Assembly (NCBI GenBank): GCA_035998495.1
Contig: DASYHP010000074.1
Location: forward strand, 47,931-111,930
DNA: 64,000 bases
Direction of reading: 5' to 3'
Source: Mesorhizobium_B sp035998495
GTDB lineage: Bacteria; Pseudomonadota; Alphaproteobacteria; Rhizobiales; Rhizobiaceae
Made by a program: the position numbers and the translations under genes
The notes under the pieces: model-generated
The model's database searches: none
What the model was told of the DNA's origin: nothing
The model's input: the letters and a program-made list of their open reading frames with translations, nothing else
Shown here: positions 34,590 to 44,764 of the stretch, one piece after another
Position numbering within the stretch: the stretch's first letter is position 1
Layout of the letters: every line of letters starts with the position of its first letter

Positions 34590-34612
34590 GAAGAGGCCGA
34601 ACGGGCCTCTTC
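34590..34612 (+). terminator. Candidate hairpin terminator after ispH
   Basis: GAAGAGGCC (34590-34598) pairs perfectly with GGCCTCTTC (34604-34612) over a 5-base loop, followed by GTTCCTCTTC. The T-run is imperfect, so termination is plausible but not certain. It lies 51 bases after the ispH stop and before thrB. Confidence 0.45.
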
Positions 34613-34647
34613 GTTCCTCTTCAATCCTCGCCGGCAGAAGGGCCTTT

Positions 34648-35613
34648 ATGGCGGTCTATACGGATGTCGCGGAAGCCGAACTCGAGGCCTTTCTCGCGCA
34701 CTATCCCATCGGCGGGCTGCTTTCCTACAAGGGCATCGCCGAGGGCACGGAGAACTCCAATTTCCTGCTCCACGCCAGTCGCGGCGCCTTCATCCTCACG
34801 CTTTATGAGAAGCGGGTGGACAGCGCCGACCTGCCCTTCTTCCTCGGGCTGATGGAGCATCTGGCGCAGCGCGGCATCACCTGCCCGCTGCCGGTGCGCC
34901 GCCGGGACGGCGCCGTGGTGGGCGAGTTGGAGGGCCGGCCGGCAGCGCTCATCACCTTCCTCGAAGGCATTTCCGTGCGCCGCCCCACCGCCGCCCATTG
35001 CCGCGAGGTGGGCCGCGCGCTGGCCAGGCTGCACCTGGCCGGAGGCGACTTCGCCCTGACGCGCCCGAATGCGCTGGGGCCGGCGGGCTGGCCGAAGCTG
35101 TGGGAGGCCTGCCGCGCGCGCGCCGACGAGGTCGAGCCTGGACTCGCGGCCGAGGTGGATGCCCATTTCGAGGTTCTCGGCCGGCTTTGGCCGAAAGGCC
35201 TGCCGGCCGGCGTCATCCATGCCGACCTGTTTCCCGACAATGTGTTCTTCCTGGGCGAGACGCTTTCGGGCCTGATCGACTTCTATTTCGCCTGCAACGA
35301 CACCTTCGCCTATGACCTGGCCGTGTGCCTGAACGCCTGGTGCTTCGAGAAGGATTTCTCGTTCAATTTGACCAAGGGAACGGCCATGCTGGGCGGCTAC
35401 CAATCCGAACGGGTGCTGACGGACGCCGAACGGGCGGCGCTGCCCGTGCTCGCCCGCGGGGCTGCGCTGCGCTTCATGCTGACGCGCCTCTATGACTGGC
35501 TGACCATCCCCGACGGACCGCTGATCCGCAAGCGCGACCCGCTCGAATATGTGCGCCGTTTGCGATTCCACCGGCAGGTGTCCTCGCCGCGCGATTATGG
35601 GCTGGCGGCATGA
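34648..35613 (+). CDS. thrB: Homoserine kinase (ThrB, APH-fold type)
   Basis: Phosphorylates homoserine in threonine synthesis. This is the aminoglycoside-phosphotransferase-like form used by alphaproteobacteria, not the GHMP-type E. coli enzyme. The 321-residue protein has EGTENSNFLLHA near residue 33, the catalytic HADLFPDNVFF near residue 190, and GLIDFYFACND near residue 207. Its ATG start opens with the family pattern MAVYTDVAEAELEAFL. The stop overlaps the rnhA start by four bases. thrC lies 8 kb away on the other strand. Confidence 0.95.
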   Translation: MAVYTDVAEAELEAFLAHYPIGGLLSYKGIAEGTENSNFLLHASRGAFILTLYEKRVDSADLPFFLGLMEHLAQRGITCPLPVRRRDGAVVGELEGRPAALITFLEGISVRRPTAAHCREVGRALARLHLAGGDFALTRPNALGPAGWPKLWEACRARADEVEPGLAAEVDAHFEVLGRLWPKGLPAGVIHADLFPDNVFFLGETLSGLIDFYFACNDTFAYDLAVCLNAWCFEKDFSFNLTKGTAMLGGYQSERVLTDAERAALPVLARGAALRFMLTRLYDWLTIPDGPLIRKRDPLEYVRRLRFHRQVSSPRDYGLAA

Positions 35614-36084
35614 AGCGGGTCGAGATCTTCACGGACGGGGCCTGTTCGGGCAATCCCGGCCCCGGCGGCTGGGGAGCGATCCTGCGGTTCAACGACGTCG
35701 CGAGGGAACTGAAGGGCGGCGAGGCCGACACCACCAATAACCGCATGGAGCTGATGGCCGCCATCTCGGCGCTGGAGGCGCTGAAGGAGCCCTGTCAGGT
35801 CGATCTCTGGACCGACAGCAACTATGTGCGCGACGGCATCAGCGGCTGGATCGAGGGCTGGAAGCGGAACGGTTGGAAGACGGCCGCCAAGAAGCCGGTC
35901 AAGAACGCCGAGCTTTGGGCCGCGCTCGACGCCGCACGCAACCGCCACAAGGTGACCTGGCACTGGCTCAAGGGCCATGCCGGGCATCCTGAGAACGAGC
36001 GCGCCGACGAACTGGCCCGCGAGGGCATGGCGCCGTTCAAGCGGCGGGGCAGGGGAGCGGCGAGCGGCGGCGCGGCGGCGCCGA

Positions 36085-36567
<483 letters not shown>

Positions 36568-36671
36568 GGGAGGCTCCGGAATGCGAGTGACGGCGAGCCT
36601 GTGACATAGGTCGCGTCGCACGCCAAGGGAAGTTCGCGCGGGCGGCGTCGCGCCCCGACGAGGCGCGTCCG

Positions 36672-37505
36672 TCAGGGCGGGGGGATCTCCCCGGCGATCG
36701 CCCTTCGGTCGGTCGTGAGCGTGTAGGGGATGGGCTCGCGCGAGGGGGCGGCAGGCCGTTCGCTGACGGGAACGGCGATCCGCCACGCGCCACCTTCGCG
36801 GGAGATGGCGGGGACGCCGAAAGCATAGCCGAGCTCGCTGCCGGCCAGGAACAGGTCGCGTGGCGCGATGCCATCGGGGAGCCTGGCTTCCAGGAGAAGC
36901 ATGTCCCCACTCAGCCCTTTGCCGACGACCTCCTGGCCCACTGCTGCGGGCTCGGGAAGGGCGGCGAAGGCGGCCTCGACGGAGGCGACGTCCTCGGGTT
37001 CGTCGCCGGCGCCCGCATCCAGGGAGAAGCGCGCCTGCACCGGCAGGCAGATGGTTTGGCAGACGCCCAGGAAGAGCTCCGCCTCGATCCGCCCGAGCCC
37101 GCTCGGGTCGGCGAGCCTGAAGGTGACGGGCAGCGCCACGGAGGCGCCATAGCCGGCCCAGGAGCCGTAATCGTCGTGGTGGCGCTCCGGCGCGGGAAAG
37201 TGGATCTCCGCCGCCTTCACGCCTCCGCCGGTGGAGACATCGAGCGACGGCGGCACGCCGGCCGAGCCGGGATCGCGCCAGTAGGTCTTCCAGCCGGGCT
37301 TGAGGAAAATGTCGATCAAGCCTTTGACGCGGCCCTGCGCGTCGGGCGGTCCGGCGGTGACGAGGCGCACCGCGCCGCCTTCGTTATCCTGCCAGGGCGT
37401 GGACGCCGCAAGCGCGGGAGGCGCGGCGAGAACCGCCCAGGCCACAAGCAGGCCGGCCGCGGTGCTTGTGAAAAATCCTGAGCGGCCACGCTGGACAACG
37501 CGCAC
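36672..37505 (-). CDS. Secreted DsbD-N-terminal-domain protein
   Basis: A 277-residue predicted periplasmic protein with the alpha domain of DsbD but no membrane or thioredoxin part. A signal peptide covers about residues 1-33 (LLVAWAVLAAPPALA). The domain follows with PGWKTYWRDPGSAGVPP near residue 68 and the redox-like Cys pair in GVCQTICLPVQA near residue 148. The start is taken as a GTG at 37503-37505 (complement) with GGAG five bases upstream. A role in periplasmic thiol transfer is inferred. It is divergent from yqgE. Confidence 0.8.
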   Translation of the reverse strand: MRVVQRGRSGFFTSTAAGLLVAWAVLAAPPALAASTPWQDNEGGAVRLVTAGPPDAQGRVKGLIDIFLKPGWKTYWRDPGSAGVPPSLDVSTGGGVKAAEIHFPAPERHHDDYGSWAGYGASVALPVTFRLADPSGLGRIEAELFLGVCQTICLPVQARFSLDAGAGDEPEDVASVEAAFAALPEPAAVGQEVVGKGLSGDMLLLEARLPDGIAPRDLFLAGSELGYAFGVPAISREGGAWRIAVPVSERPAAPSREPIPYTLTTDRRAIAGEIPPP

Positions 37506-37580
37506 GCCGACTCCACTTGAAAACCGGCGGCGACCGCGCGCCGCGATGCCTTTCAAGCGGGCGCGAAAAAGGTTAGCCTC

Positions 37581-38192
37581 ATGGGAATGGACATCTTGCG
37601 CAGAAAGCAGAGGGTCGAGCGCGGCTTCCTGGACGGCCAGTTCCTGATTGCCATGCCCGGCATGCAGGACGAGCGCTTCTCGCGCGCGGTGATCTATGTC
37701 TGCGCGCATAGCGACGAAGGCGCGATGGGGCTCATCATCAACCAGCCCCAGTCCATGCTCTTCCCCGACCTGCTCGTGCAACTCGGCATCGTGGACGAGA
37801 AGGCGGCCATCCGCCTGCCGCGGCGCGCCCGCGAGATCATCGTGCGCAACGGGGGGCCGGTGGAGCGCAGCCGCGGTTTCGTGCTGCATTCCGCCGACTA
37901 TCGCGTGGATTCCTCCCTGCCGGTGTCGGACGAGGTCTGCCTCACCGCCACCGTGGACATGCTGCGGGCGATCTCGACCGGCCGCGGCCCCCGCCAGGCG
38001 CTGATGGCGCTGGGCTATTCCGGCTGGGGCGCAGGCCAGCTCGAGAACGAGATCGCCGCCAATGGCTGGCTCACCTGCCCCGCGAGCCCCGAATTCCTTT
38101 TCGACAACGAACTCGACGAGACCTATACGAAATTGCTCGCCTCGATTGGGGTGGACATCGCGCATCTGAGCCACGCCGCCGGTCACGCCTGA
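37581..38192 (+). CDS. yqgE: YqgE/AlgH family protein
   Basis: A 203-residue UPF0301 protein of unknown function. Family features: FLDGQFLIAMPGMQDERF near residue 16, GAMGLIINQP near residue 52, NGGPVERSRGFVLH near residue 92, and GYSGWGAGQLENEIAANGW near residue 143. Cytoplasmic, no signal peptide. Its 3' end overlaps the convergent EAL-domain gene by ten bases. Confidence 0.93.
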   Translation: MGMDILRRKQRVERGFLDGQFLIAMPGMQDERFSRAVIYVCAHSDEGAMGLIINQPQSMLFPDLLVQLGIVDEKAAIRLPRRAREIIVRNGGPVERSRGFVLHSADYRVDSSLPVSDEVCLTATVDMLRAISTGRGPRQALMALGYSGWGAGQLENEIAANGWLTCPASPEFLFDNELDETYTKLLASIGVDIAHLSHAAGHA

Positions 38193-41098
38193 GCAGCTTG
38201 GCGCGCCTGCTCCCGCAAGGAGCGCGCCACCGCTTCGGCCGGCATGGGCGCGCCGAACAGGAAGCTCTGCACATATTCGCAGCCCATCTGGCGAAGCTCC
38301 AGCGCATCCCGCTCGTCGGCCACGCCTTCGGCGACAACGGCCAAGCCCAGCTCGTGGCCCATGTTCACCATCGACTTCAGCAGCACGGTGCGCTTGTGGC
38401 TGGTGTCGTCGATGAAACTCTTGTCGATCTTGATGGTGTCGAAAGGGAAGCGCGTCAGGTAGGCGAGGGACGAGTATCCGGTGCCGAAGTCGTCGAGGCT
38501 CAAGCCGATGCCCAAGGCTTTGAGCTTCTTGAGGACGTGGGCGGCTTGCTCCGGATTGTCCATGACAAGCGACTCCGTGAGCTCCAGGCGGAAGCAGCGC
38601 GGCGGCAGGCCGGCGCGCGCCACGATGGAGCGGACGTCGTTGACGAGGTCGCGCCGGATCAATTGCCGGCTCGACAGGTTCACGGACATGAAGAGCGGCT
38701 GGTCCCCCGTCTGCACTTTCCCCAAAAGCGCCTGCCACGACGAAAGGTCGTCGGCTGCGCGCTGCATGGCGAACAGGCCGAGCTGGACGATGAACCCGGA
38801 GCTCTCGGCCACGGGGATGAAGTCGGAGGGCGGGATCGTGCCGCGGCGCGGATGCTCCCAGCGCAGGAGCGCCTCGTAGCCGGCGACCGAACGGTCTTCG
38901 AGCCGCACGATGGGCTGGTAGGCGAGCGTCATCTCCTTGCGCTCCAGGGCGCGGCGGAGGTCGGATTCGATCTGCAGCCGATCGGTGCCCACCGTGCGGA
39001 AGGCCGGACGGAAGGGCTCGATGCGGTCGCCGCCGAAGCGCTTGGCTTGGCGCATGGCGAGCTCGGCGTCCTTGACCATGCTTTCGGCCGACATTTCCGC
39101 CGCCGTCCAACTCACCAAGCCGATCGAGGCGGTCAGCACGATCTCGCGCTTGGCGAAGTTGATGGGCGCGCGGATCGCTTGGCGGATCGCATCGGCGACG
39201 CCCGCGATCTTCGCGGGCTCGTCCTCGGACAGGAGCATCAGGGCGAACTGGTCGCCGGCCAGGCGCGACAGCGAATCGCTCGGCTTGATGAGCCGGTGGA
39301 GCCGGCGCGCGACCGTCAAGAGGATGGTGTCGCCGGCCGCGATCCCCAGGCCCCCGTTGATCTGCTTGAAGCGGTCGAGGTCGATCACGAACACGGAGGG
39401 CCGCAGGCGGTGCTCCGACTTGGCGCCTCCGGACTTGGCCACCTCGACGATGGCTTCGAGCCGGTTCATGAACAGTTCGCGGTTGGGCAGCCCCGTCAGA
39501 TTGTCATGAACGGCATCGTGCAGGAGGCGCTCCTCGGATTTCTTCTGCTCGGTCACGTCGGCCAGCGTGCCCACGCAGCGGATCACCTCGCCATCGGAGC
39601 CCACCACGGGCCGCGCGCGCAGCGACATCCAGTGGTAGTGGCCGTCCGCCCCGCGAAGGCGGAAGTCCTGCGCGATGCGGCCGCGGCGATGCTCGAGCAC
39701 AGTGTCGAGCGTTGTCCGGAAGGCGTCGCGGTCGTCAGCGTGCAGAACGGGCAACCAGTTGCGCGCAGGGCCGCTGAGGCTGCCGGGCGCCAAGCCTAGC
39801 GCCAGGCTCACATCGGGCCCGGTCGTGACGCGGTCGCGCAGCACGTCCCAGTCCCAGACGGTGTCGCCCGCGCCGATCACGGCCAACGCCTGGCGTTCGA
39901 GGTCGCTGAACAGGCCCTGGTGCAGCGTGCCCCCGGCGAAGGCGTGCTGCATCACCGTGAAGCCGATCAGAAGCATGATGAGGATGAGGCCGCCACCGAT
40001 CGCCGGCTGGGCGACGTCGTTGTCGAGCACGCCCGTGATGGTCATTCCGGCGCCGGCGATCCAGGCTAGGACCATCAGCCAGGAGGGGATCAGCATGACC
40101 GCGCGGTCATAGCCGCGGAGGCTCAGATAGACGATCAGGCCGAGCCCGGTGACGGCCGTCGCCGCGAAGGAAAGCCGCGCGAGGCCTGCCGCCATGGGCG
40201 GATCGACGACGGCCACGCCAGCGATTCCGGCGAGGCCCAGGACCCAGGCCAGGGCGCCCACCGCCAGATGGCTGTGCCAGCGGTTGAGGTTGAGATAGGT
40301 GAACAGGAACACGACGAAGGTGATGGCCAGCGCCACTTCCGTTCCCGCCCGCCACACCTGCTCGCTGCCCGGCGTGACCTCGATGAGCTTGTTGAGGAAG
40401 CCGAAATCCACGGAGATGTAGGCGAGCACCGCCCAGGCCATGGCCGCGGTGGCGGGGAACATGGACGTGCCCTTCACCACGAAGGAGATGGTGAGGAACA
40501 GCGCGAGCAGCCCGGCGATGCCGATGACGATGCCTCGGTAGAGCGTATAGGAGTTGACCGCGTCCTTGTAGGTCTCGGGCTCCCACAGATAGACCTGCGG
40601 CAGGCGCGGCGAGGCGAGCTCCACCACGAAGGTAACGACCGCGCCGGGGTCGAGCGTCATCAGGAAGACGTCGGCGTCGGGGCTTGCCTGCCGGTCGAGG
40701 GCGAAGCCTTCGCTCGGCGTGATGGCACTGATGCGGGCGGAGCCGAGATCCGGCCAGAACAGCCCGGAATCGACGAGGCGGAAATGCGGGGCGACGAGGA
40801 GGCGGTCGAGCTGCCGGTCGGTGGTGTTGGCGAGCGCGAACACGGCCCAGTCGCCTGTGGAGCGTTTGTCCTTCGCCTCCACTTCGATCCGGCGCACCAC
40901 GCCGTCGGGCCCCGGCGCGGTCGAGACCTGGAAGCTCCTGCCGTTGCCGCGGTGGATTTCAAGCGCGCCCGACAGGTCGAGCGCCCGGCTGTCCCGCGAA
41001 ATCGCGATCGCCTCCAGCGCGAGCGCGCCGCCGACGGTGCCCGAAAGGGCAGCGACGGCCAAGAGGATGCGCAGAAGGGCGGCGAGGGCGATGGGCAA
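38183..41098 (-). CDS. Membrane c-di-GMP protein: DISM-type sensor, PAS, degenerate GGDEF, intact EAL
   Basis: A 971-residue protein. A signal peptide (residues 1-27) and a periplasmic domain to about 190 are followed by seven membrane segments (about 190-390, 7TM-DISM-like), a PAS/PAC domain (about 410-530, ending CVGTLADVTEQKKSEERLL), GGDEF (about 535-695) and EAL (about 705-960). The GGDEF signature is degenerate (LAGDQF), so cyclase activity is unlikely. The EAL domain keeps YEALLRW, NLSSRQL, ELTESL, DDFGTGYSS, DTIKIDKSF and AEGVADERD, so phosphodiesterase activity is expected. It is followed closely downstream by yqgE in convergent orientation. Confidence 0.93.
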   Translation of the reverse strand: MPIALAALLRILLAVAALSGTVGGALALEAIAISRDSRALDLSGALEIHRGNGRSFQVSTAPGPDGVVRRIEVEAKDKRSTGDWAVFALANTTDRQLDRLLVAPHFRLVDSGLFWPDLGSARISAITPSEGFALDRQASPDADVFLMTLDPGAVVTFVVELASPRLPQVYLWEPETYKDAVNSYTLYRGIVIGIAGLLALFLTISFVVKGTSMFPATAAMAWAVLAYISVDFGFLNKLIEVTPGSEQVWRAGTEVALAITFVVFLFTYLNLNRWHSHLAVGALAWVLGLAGIAGVAVVDPPMAAGLARLSFAATAVTGLGLIVYLSLRGYDRAVMLIPSWLMVLAWIAGAGMTITGVLDNDVAQPAIGGGLILIMLLIGFTVMQHAFAGGTLHQGLFSDLERQALAVIGAGDTVWDWDVLRDRVTTGPDVSLALGLAPGSLSGPARNWLPVLHADDRDAFRTTLDTVLEHRRGRIAQDFRLRGADGHYHWMSLRARPVVGSDGEVIRCVGTLADVTEQKKSEERLLHDAVHDNLTGLPNRELFMNRLEAIVEVAKSGGAKSEHRLRPSVFVIDLDRFKQINGGLGIAAGDTILLTVARRLHRLIKPSDSLSRLAGDQFALMLLSEDEPAKIAGVADAIRQAIRAPINFAKREIVLTASIGLVSWTAAEMSAESMVKDAELAMRQAKRFGGDRIEPFRPAFRTVGTDRLQIESDLRRALERKEMTLAYQPIVRLEDRSVAGYEALLRWEHPRRGTIPPSDFIPVAESSGFIVQLGLFAMQRAADDLSSWQALLGKVQTGDQPLFMSVNLSSRQLIRRDLVNDVRSIVARAGLPPRCFRLELTESLVMDNPEQAAHVLKKLKALGIGLSLDDFGTGYSSLAYLTRFPFDTIKIDKSFIDDTSHKRTVLLKSMVNMGHELGLAVVAEGVADERDALELRQMGCEYVQSFLFGAPMPAEAVARSLREQARQAAQA

Positions 41099-41102
41099 GA
41101 CG

Positions 41103-41702
41103 TCAGCCCTCCGGGCGGCGACCGGGCGCGCCGCCGGCGATCAGCGCGTAAAGAAAGTGGTCGGCCCACACGCCGTTGATCTTCAGATAGGACCGAAGCA
41201 GGCCCTCGCGTAAAAATCCGGCTTTTTCAAGCACGCGGATGGAGCGCTCGTTGCCGGGGATGCAGGCGGCTTCGATGCGGTGGAGCTTGAGCGTGTCGAA
41301 GGCGTGGCGCACCACCAGCCGCACGGCCTCAACCATGTAGCCCTGGCCGGCATAGCGCTCGCCCATCCAGTAGCCGACATGGGCAGATTGCGAGACGCCG
41401 TGACGGATATTGCCGAGCGTGATGCCGCCGATCAGCTTTCCGCTCCGGTTCTCGAAGATCATGAAGGCGAGCGCGGTGCCTTGCGCCCAGTCCTGGTGAT
41501 AGCGCTTCAGGCGCTGCCGCCACCCGGACGGCTGAAGCTCGTCGGGTGCCCAGCGCGGCTCCCACGGCTCCAGGAACGCCCGGCTTTCGCGTCGAAGCTG
41601 CGCCCATTCCGCAAAATCGCTCCTGACCGGCAGGCGCAGCGTCACCCGCTGGCCTTTGAGCACCGGGCCGAGGGACCGGCGGGACAGGAAGCTGAACACC
41701 AC
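41103..41702 (-). CDS. GNAT N-acetyltransferase (RimJ/RimL-like)
   Basis: A 199-residue acetyltransferase. The pattern is that of RimJ/RimL-type N-terminal protein acetylases: an early LKGQRVTLRLPVRSDFAEW near residue 17, GGITLGNIRHGVSQSAHVGY near 112, the acetyl-CoA loop GERYAGQGYMVEAVRLV near 133, and PGNERSIRVLEKAGF near 170. The substrate is unknown. It lies upstream of the EAL-domain gene on the same strand with only four bases between them, so the two are probably co-transcribed. Confidence 0.88.
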   Translation of the reverse strand: MVFSFLSRRSLGPVLKGQRVTLRLPVRSDFAEWAQLRRESRAFLEPWEPRWAPDELQPSGWRQRLKRYHQDWAQGTALAFMIFENRSGKLIGGITLGNIRHGVSQSAHVGYWMGERYAGQGYMVEAVRLVVRHAFDTLKLHRIEAACIPGNERSIRVLEKAGFLREGLLRSYLKINGVWADHFLYALIAGGAPGRRPEG

Positions 41703-41836
41703 GGAGCCCGAACCGGCTCAGAGCCTGTCATGGACTTCGGAGGGGGCAGCAAAGCTGGCCGTCGCCGGCCTCCTCGCACTCGCCAGCTCGCTCGCCAACG
41801 TCGCCTCCATCCCAAGCCCAGATCAGGCTATACCCG

Positions 41837-43135
41837 TCAAACCGCAAGCTTGCGCGGAGATCCCTGGGCCGTCGCTCCCGACAGCCCGCCGACGATCGAT
41901 TCGAAGCCGGCCAGACGCTCGACCGGACCGATCGCCGTGACCGTGGGCGGCGAGGAGAACAGCCGAGCGGCGAGGTCCGTCAGCCGCTCCACCGTCAGGG
42001 CCGACAGCCGCTCCATGAGTTCCTCGCGGCCGACCGGCCGGCCGAACAAGAGAAGCTGGCGCGCGATCTGCGAGGCGCGGCTCGACGCGCTTTCCGCCGA
42101 CATGATGAGGCCCGCCCGATACTGCGCGCGGGCGCGGTCGAGTTCCTCCAGCGTGATGCGCTCGCCCGCCTTGCGCAGCTCCTCAAGGATCACCGGCACG
42201 AGCTCGTCGATGTCCTCGCCCCCGGTCGCGGCATGGACGCCGAACAGGCCGGTGTCCGAGAAACCCCAGTGGAAGGCGTAGATCGAATAGCAGAGGCCAC
42301 GCTTCTCCCGGACTTCCTGGAAGAGCCGGGAGGACATGCCGCCGCCCAGAACGGAGGAAAGCACCTGGGAGGCGTAGAAGTCGCGCATGTGGTAGGCGCG
42401 GCCCTCGAAGCCCAGCACGATCTGGGCGTCCATGAGATCGCGCTGTTCCCGGAAGTCGCCCCCGCTGTAGCGGGCGGGAAGCGGCGGCAGGCTGGTGGTC
42501 TTGGCCCGGAAATCGCCCAGCCGGCTCTCCACCTCGCGCACGAACTTGTCGTGGTTCACGTCGCCCGCGGCCACGACCACCATGTTTTCCGCGCCGTATT
42601 GCCGCTCCATGAAGGCGTGCAGGTCCGTCGAGCGGAAGGATTGGACGGTCTGGGGCGTGCCCAGGATGGAGCGGCCGATGGTCTGGTCGCGGAAGGCCGT
42701 CTCGGTGAAGCGGTCGAACACGATGTCGTCGGGCGTGTCGTGGGCGGCGCCGATCTCCTGAAGGATGACGTGCTGCTCGCGCTCGAGCTCGTCGGCGTCG
42801 AAGCGGGATTCGGTCAGGATGTCGGCAAGCAGGTCTACGGCTAGCGGCAAATCCTCCGACAGCACGCGCGCGTAGAACGAAGTCGTCTCCACGCTCGTCG
42901 CGGCGTTGATCTCGCCGCCCACATTCTCGATCTCGGAGGCGATCTCGAAGGCCGAGCGGCGCTTCGTGCCCTTGAAGGCCATGTGCTCGAGCAGATGGGC
43001 GATCCCGTGCTCGTCCTCGCGCTCGTCGCGCGCGCCGGACTTGACCCAAACGCCGAGCGCGACCGTGTCGATGCTGGGAAGATCTTCCGTGGCGACCGTC
43101 AGGCCGTTCGACAGACGGCTCACCTCTACGCCCAT
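41837..43135 (-). CDS. M16 family zinc metallopeptidase (mitochondrial processing peptidase-like)
   Basis: A 432-residue pitrilysin-type peptidase. The inverted zinc motif HxxEH is in AHLLEHMAFKGT (His47, Glu50, His51), with the third ligand Glu in the downstream helix around residue 125. The C-terminal half has the M16 substrate domain (GGGMSSRLFQEVREKRGLCY near residue 278). Alphaproteobacterial members resemble the beta subunit of the mitochondrial processing peptidase. It follows thrC on the same strand with 24 bases between them. Confidence 0.94.
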   Translation of the reverse strand: MGVEVSRLSNGLTVATEDLPSIDTVALGVWVKSGARDEREDEHGIAHLLEHMAFKGTKRRSAFEIASEIENVGGEINAATSVETTSFYARVLSEDLPLAVDLLADILTESRFDADELEREQHVILQEIGAAHDTPDDIVFDRFTETAFRDQTIGRSILGTPQTVQSFRSTDLHAFMERQYGAENMVVVAAGDVNHDKFVREVESRLGDFRAKTTSLPPLPARYSGGDFREQRDLMDAQIVLGFEGRAYHMRDFYASQVLSSVLGGGMSSRLFQEVREKRGLCYSIYAFHWGFSDTGLFGVHAATGGEDIDELVPVILEELRKAGERITLEELDRARAQYRAGLIMSAESASSRASQIARQLLLFGRPVGREELMERLSALTVERLTDLAARLFSSPPTVTAIGPVERLAGFESIVGGLSGATAQGSPRKLAV

Positions 43136-43159
43136 ATGTTCACGCCCATTTCGACCCGC

Positions 43160-44572
43160 TTACGAAAGAACCGCCGCGCGCACTGCACGGGCGCGTGTTT
43201 CCACATACTCTTCCACGATTTGCAAGTCCGAGGGAAGCGTGGCGAACGTCTCCTGCCGCTCCATGAGATCCGCCAGCCAGAGCGGCAGCGGCGGCCGCAC
43301 GCCGGAGGCGTCCGCCACCGCGTCAGGAAATTTCGCGGGATGGGCGGTGGCCAGCACCACCATGGGCACGGCGCTCGGCGGCAGCGATCTAGCGACATGG
43401 ACGCCGGTGGCGGTGTGGGGGTCGAGCAGATAGGACGAGCGCGTGAGCGTGGTCCGGATGGCTTCCGCCACATCCGCCCCACTTGCCGCGCCCGCGTCGA
43501 ACTCGTCACGGATAGCCGAAAGCGTCGCCGCCTCGACCGTGAAGGCGCCAGACTGCGTGAGGCCCGCCATGGCGCGGCGCACGGCTTGCGGGTCACGGCC
43601 ATGCGCCTCGAACAGGAGCCGCTCGAAGTTGGACGACACCTGGATGTCCATGGAGGGCGAGGTGGTGGGCACCACGCCGCGCATCTCGTAGCGGCCGGCG
43701 TGGAGCGTGCGGGCCAGGATGTCGTTGTCATTGGTGGCGATCACGAGCCGTTCCACGGGCAGTCCCATCCGCTTCGCCGCGAAGCCCGCAAAAATGTCGC
43801 CGAAATTGCCCGTGGGCACGGTGAAGGAGACCGGGCGGTCGGGCGCGCCCAGCGAGAGCGCGGACGAGAAGTAATAGACGATCTGGGCCATGATGCGGGC
43901 CCAGTTGATGCTGTTCACGCCGGACAAGGACACCCGCTCGCGGAAGGCCAAGTCGTTGAACATGGCCTTCACGAGGTTCTGGCAGTCGTCGAAATTGCCG
44001 CCCACGGCGAGCGCGAACACGTTCGGGGCGCGGGACGTCGTCATCTGCCGCTGCTGCACGGGCGATACGCGGCGATGCGGGAACAGGATGAAGAGGTCGG
44101 CGCGCTCGCGGCCCGCGAAAGCCTCGATCGCCGCCCCGCCTGTGTCGCCCGACGTGGCGCCGACGATCGTTGCGCGCGCGCCGCGCTCGACGAGAACATG
44201 GTCCATGAGCCGGGCCAGCAGTTGCATGGCCACGTCCTTGAAGGCGAGCGTGGGGCCGTGGAACAGCTCGAGCAGGAAGCGGTTGGTGCCAATCTGCGTC
44301 AAGGGGCAGACGGCCTCGTGCCGGAACCCGGCATAGGCCTCGCGCACCATCCGCTCGAACGCCTTTGCAGGAATCTCGCCACCGAGAAACGGCGTCAGAA
44401 GCCGGATCGCCAGATCGGGGTAGGGCAGCCCGCGCATGGCGCGCAGCTCGCCCGGGCCGAACTGCGGCCATTGGGCGGGCACGTAGAGCCCGCCGTCGCG
44501 CGCAAGCCCCGCGAGAAGGACATCGGAGAAGCCGAGCGCGGGCGCTTCGCCCCGTGTGCTGACGTAACGCAT
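43160..44572 (-). CDS. thrC: Threonine synthase
   Basis: PLP enzyme converting O-phosphohomoserine to threonine. The 470-residue protein starts with the family pattern MRYVSTRGEAPALGFSDVLL. The PLP lysine is in TLAFKDVAMQLLAR near residue 113, and the phosphate-binding SGDTGGAAIEA is near 150. VSSNFERLLFEA near 310 and the C-terminal AHPAKFPDAV are conserved in class I threonine synthases. The ATG at 44570-44572 is the natural start. It is first in a minus-strand run with the M16 gene. Confidence 0.96.
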   Translation of the reverse strand: MRYVSTRGEAPALGFSDVLLAGLARDGGLYVPAQWPQFGPGELRAMRGLPYPDLAIRLLTPFLGGEIPAKAFERMVREAYAGFRHEAVCPLTQIGTNRFLLELFHGPTLAFKDVAMQLLARLMDHVLVERGARATIVGATSGDTGGAAIEAFAGRERADLFILFPHRRVSPVQQRQMTTSRAPNVFALAVGGNFDDCQNLVKAMFNDLAFRERVSLSGVNSINWARIMAQIVYYFSSALSLGAPDRPVSFTVPTGNFGDIFAGFAAKRMGLPVERLVIATNDNDILARTLHAGRYEMRGVVPTTSPSMDIQVSSNFERLLFEAHGRDPQAVRRAMAGLTQSGAFTVEAATLSAIRDEFDAGAASGADVAEAIRTTLTRSSYLLDPHTATGVHVARSLPPSAVPMVVLATAHPAKFPDAVADASGVRPPLPLWLADLMERQETFATLPSDLQIVEEYVETRARAVRAAVLS

Positions 44573-44764
44573 GAAACTCTCTTGCCGCTTTGGGGGCTCG
44601 CCGCCGCCTGTCGCAATTCCGCCGGAGCCTTGCTTTAGGGCTTGTCGCGCCTGTTGAAAACTCTTGCGTTAAGATGGGACGCTCACTGGGCCGGCAACAG
44701 AGCCGCTTCCCTTCGGACGCAAGCCGATTTAATTCACCGCCACCGGGTGAGGGGAAGTTCAGCG

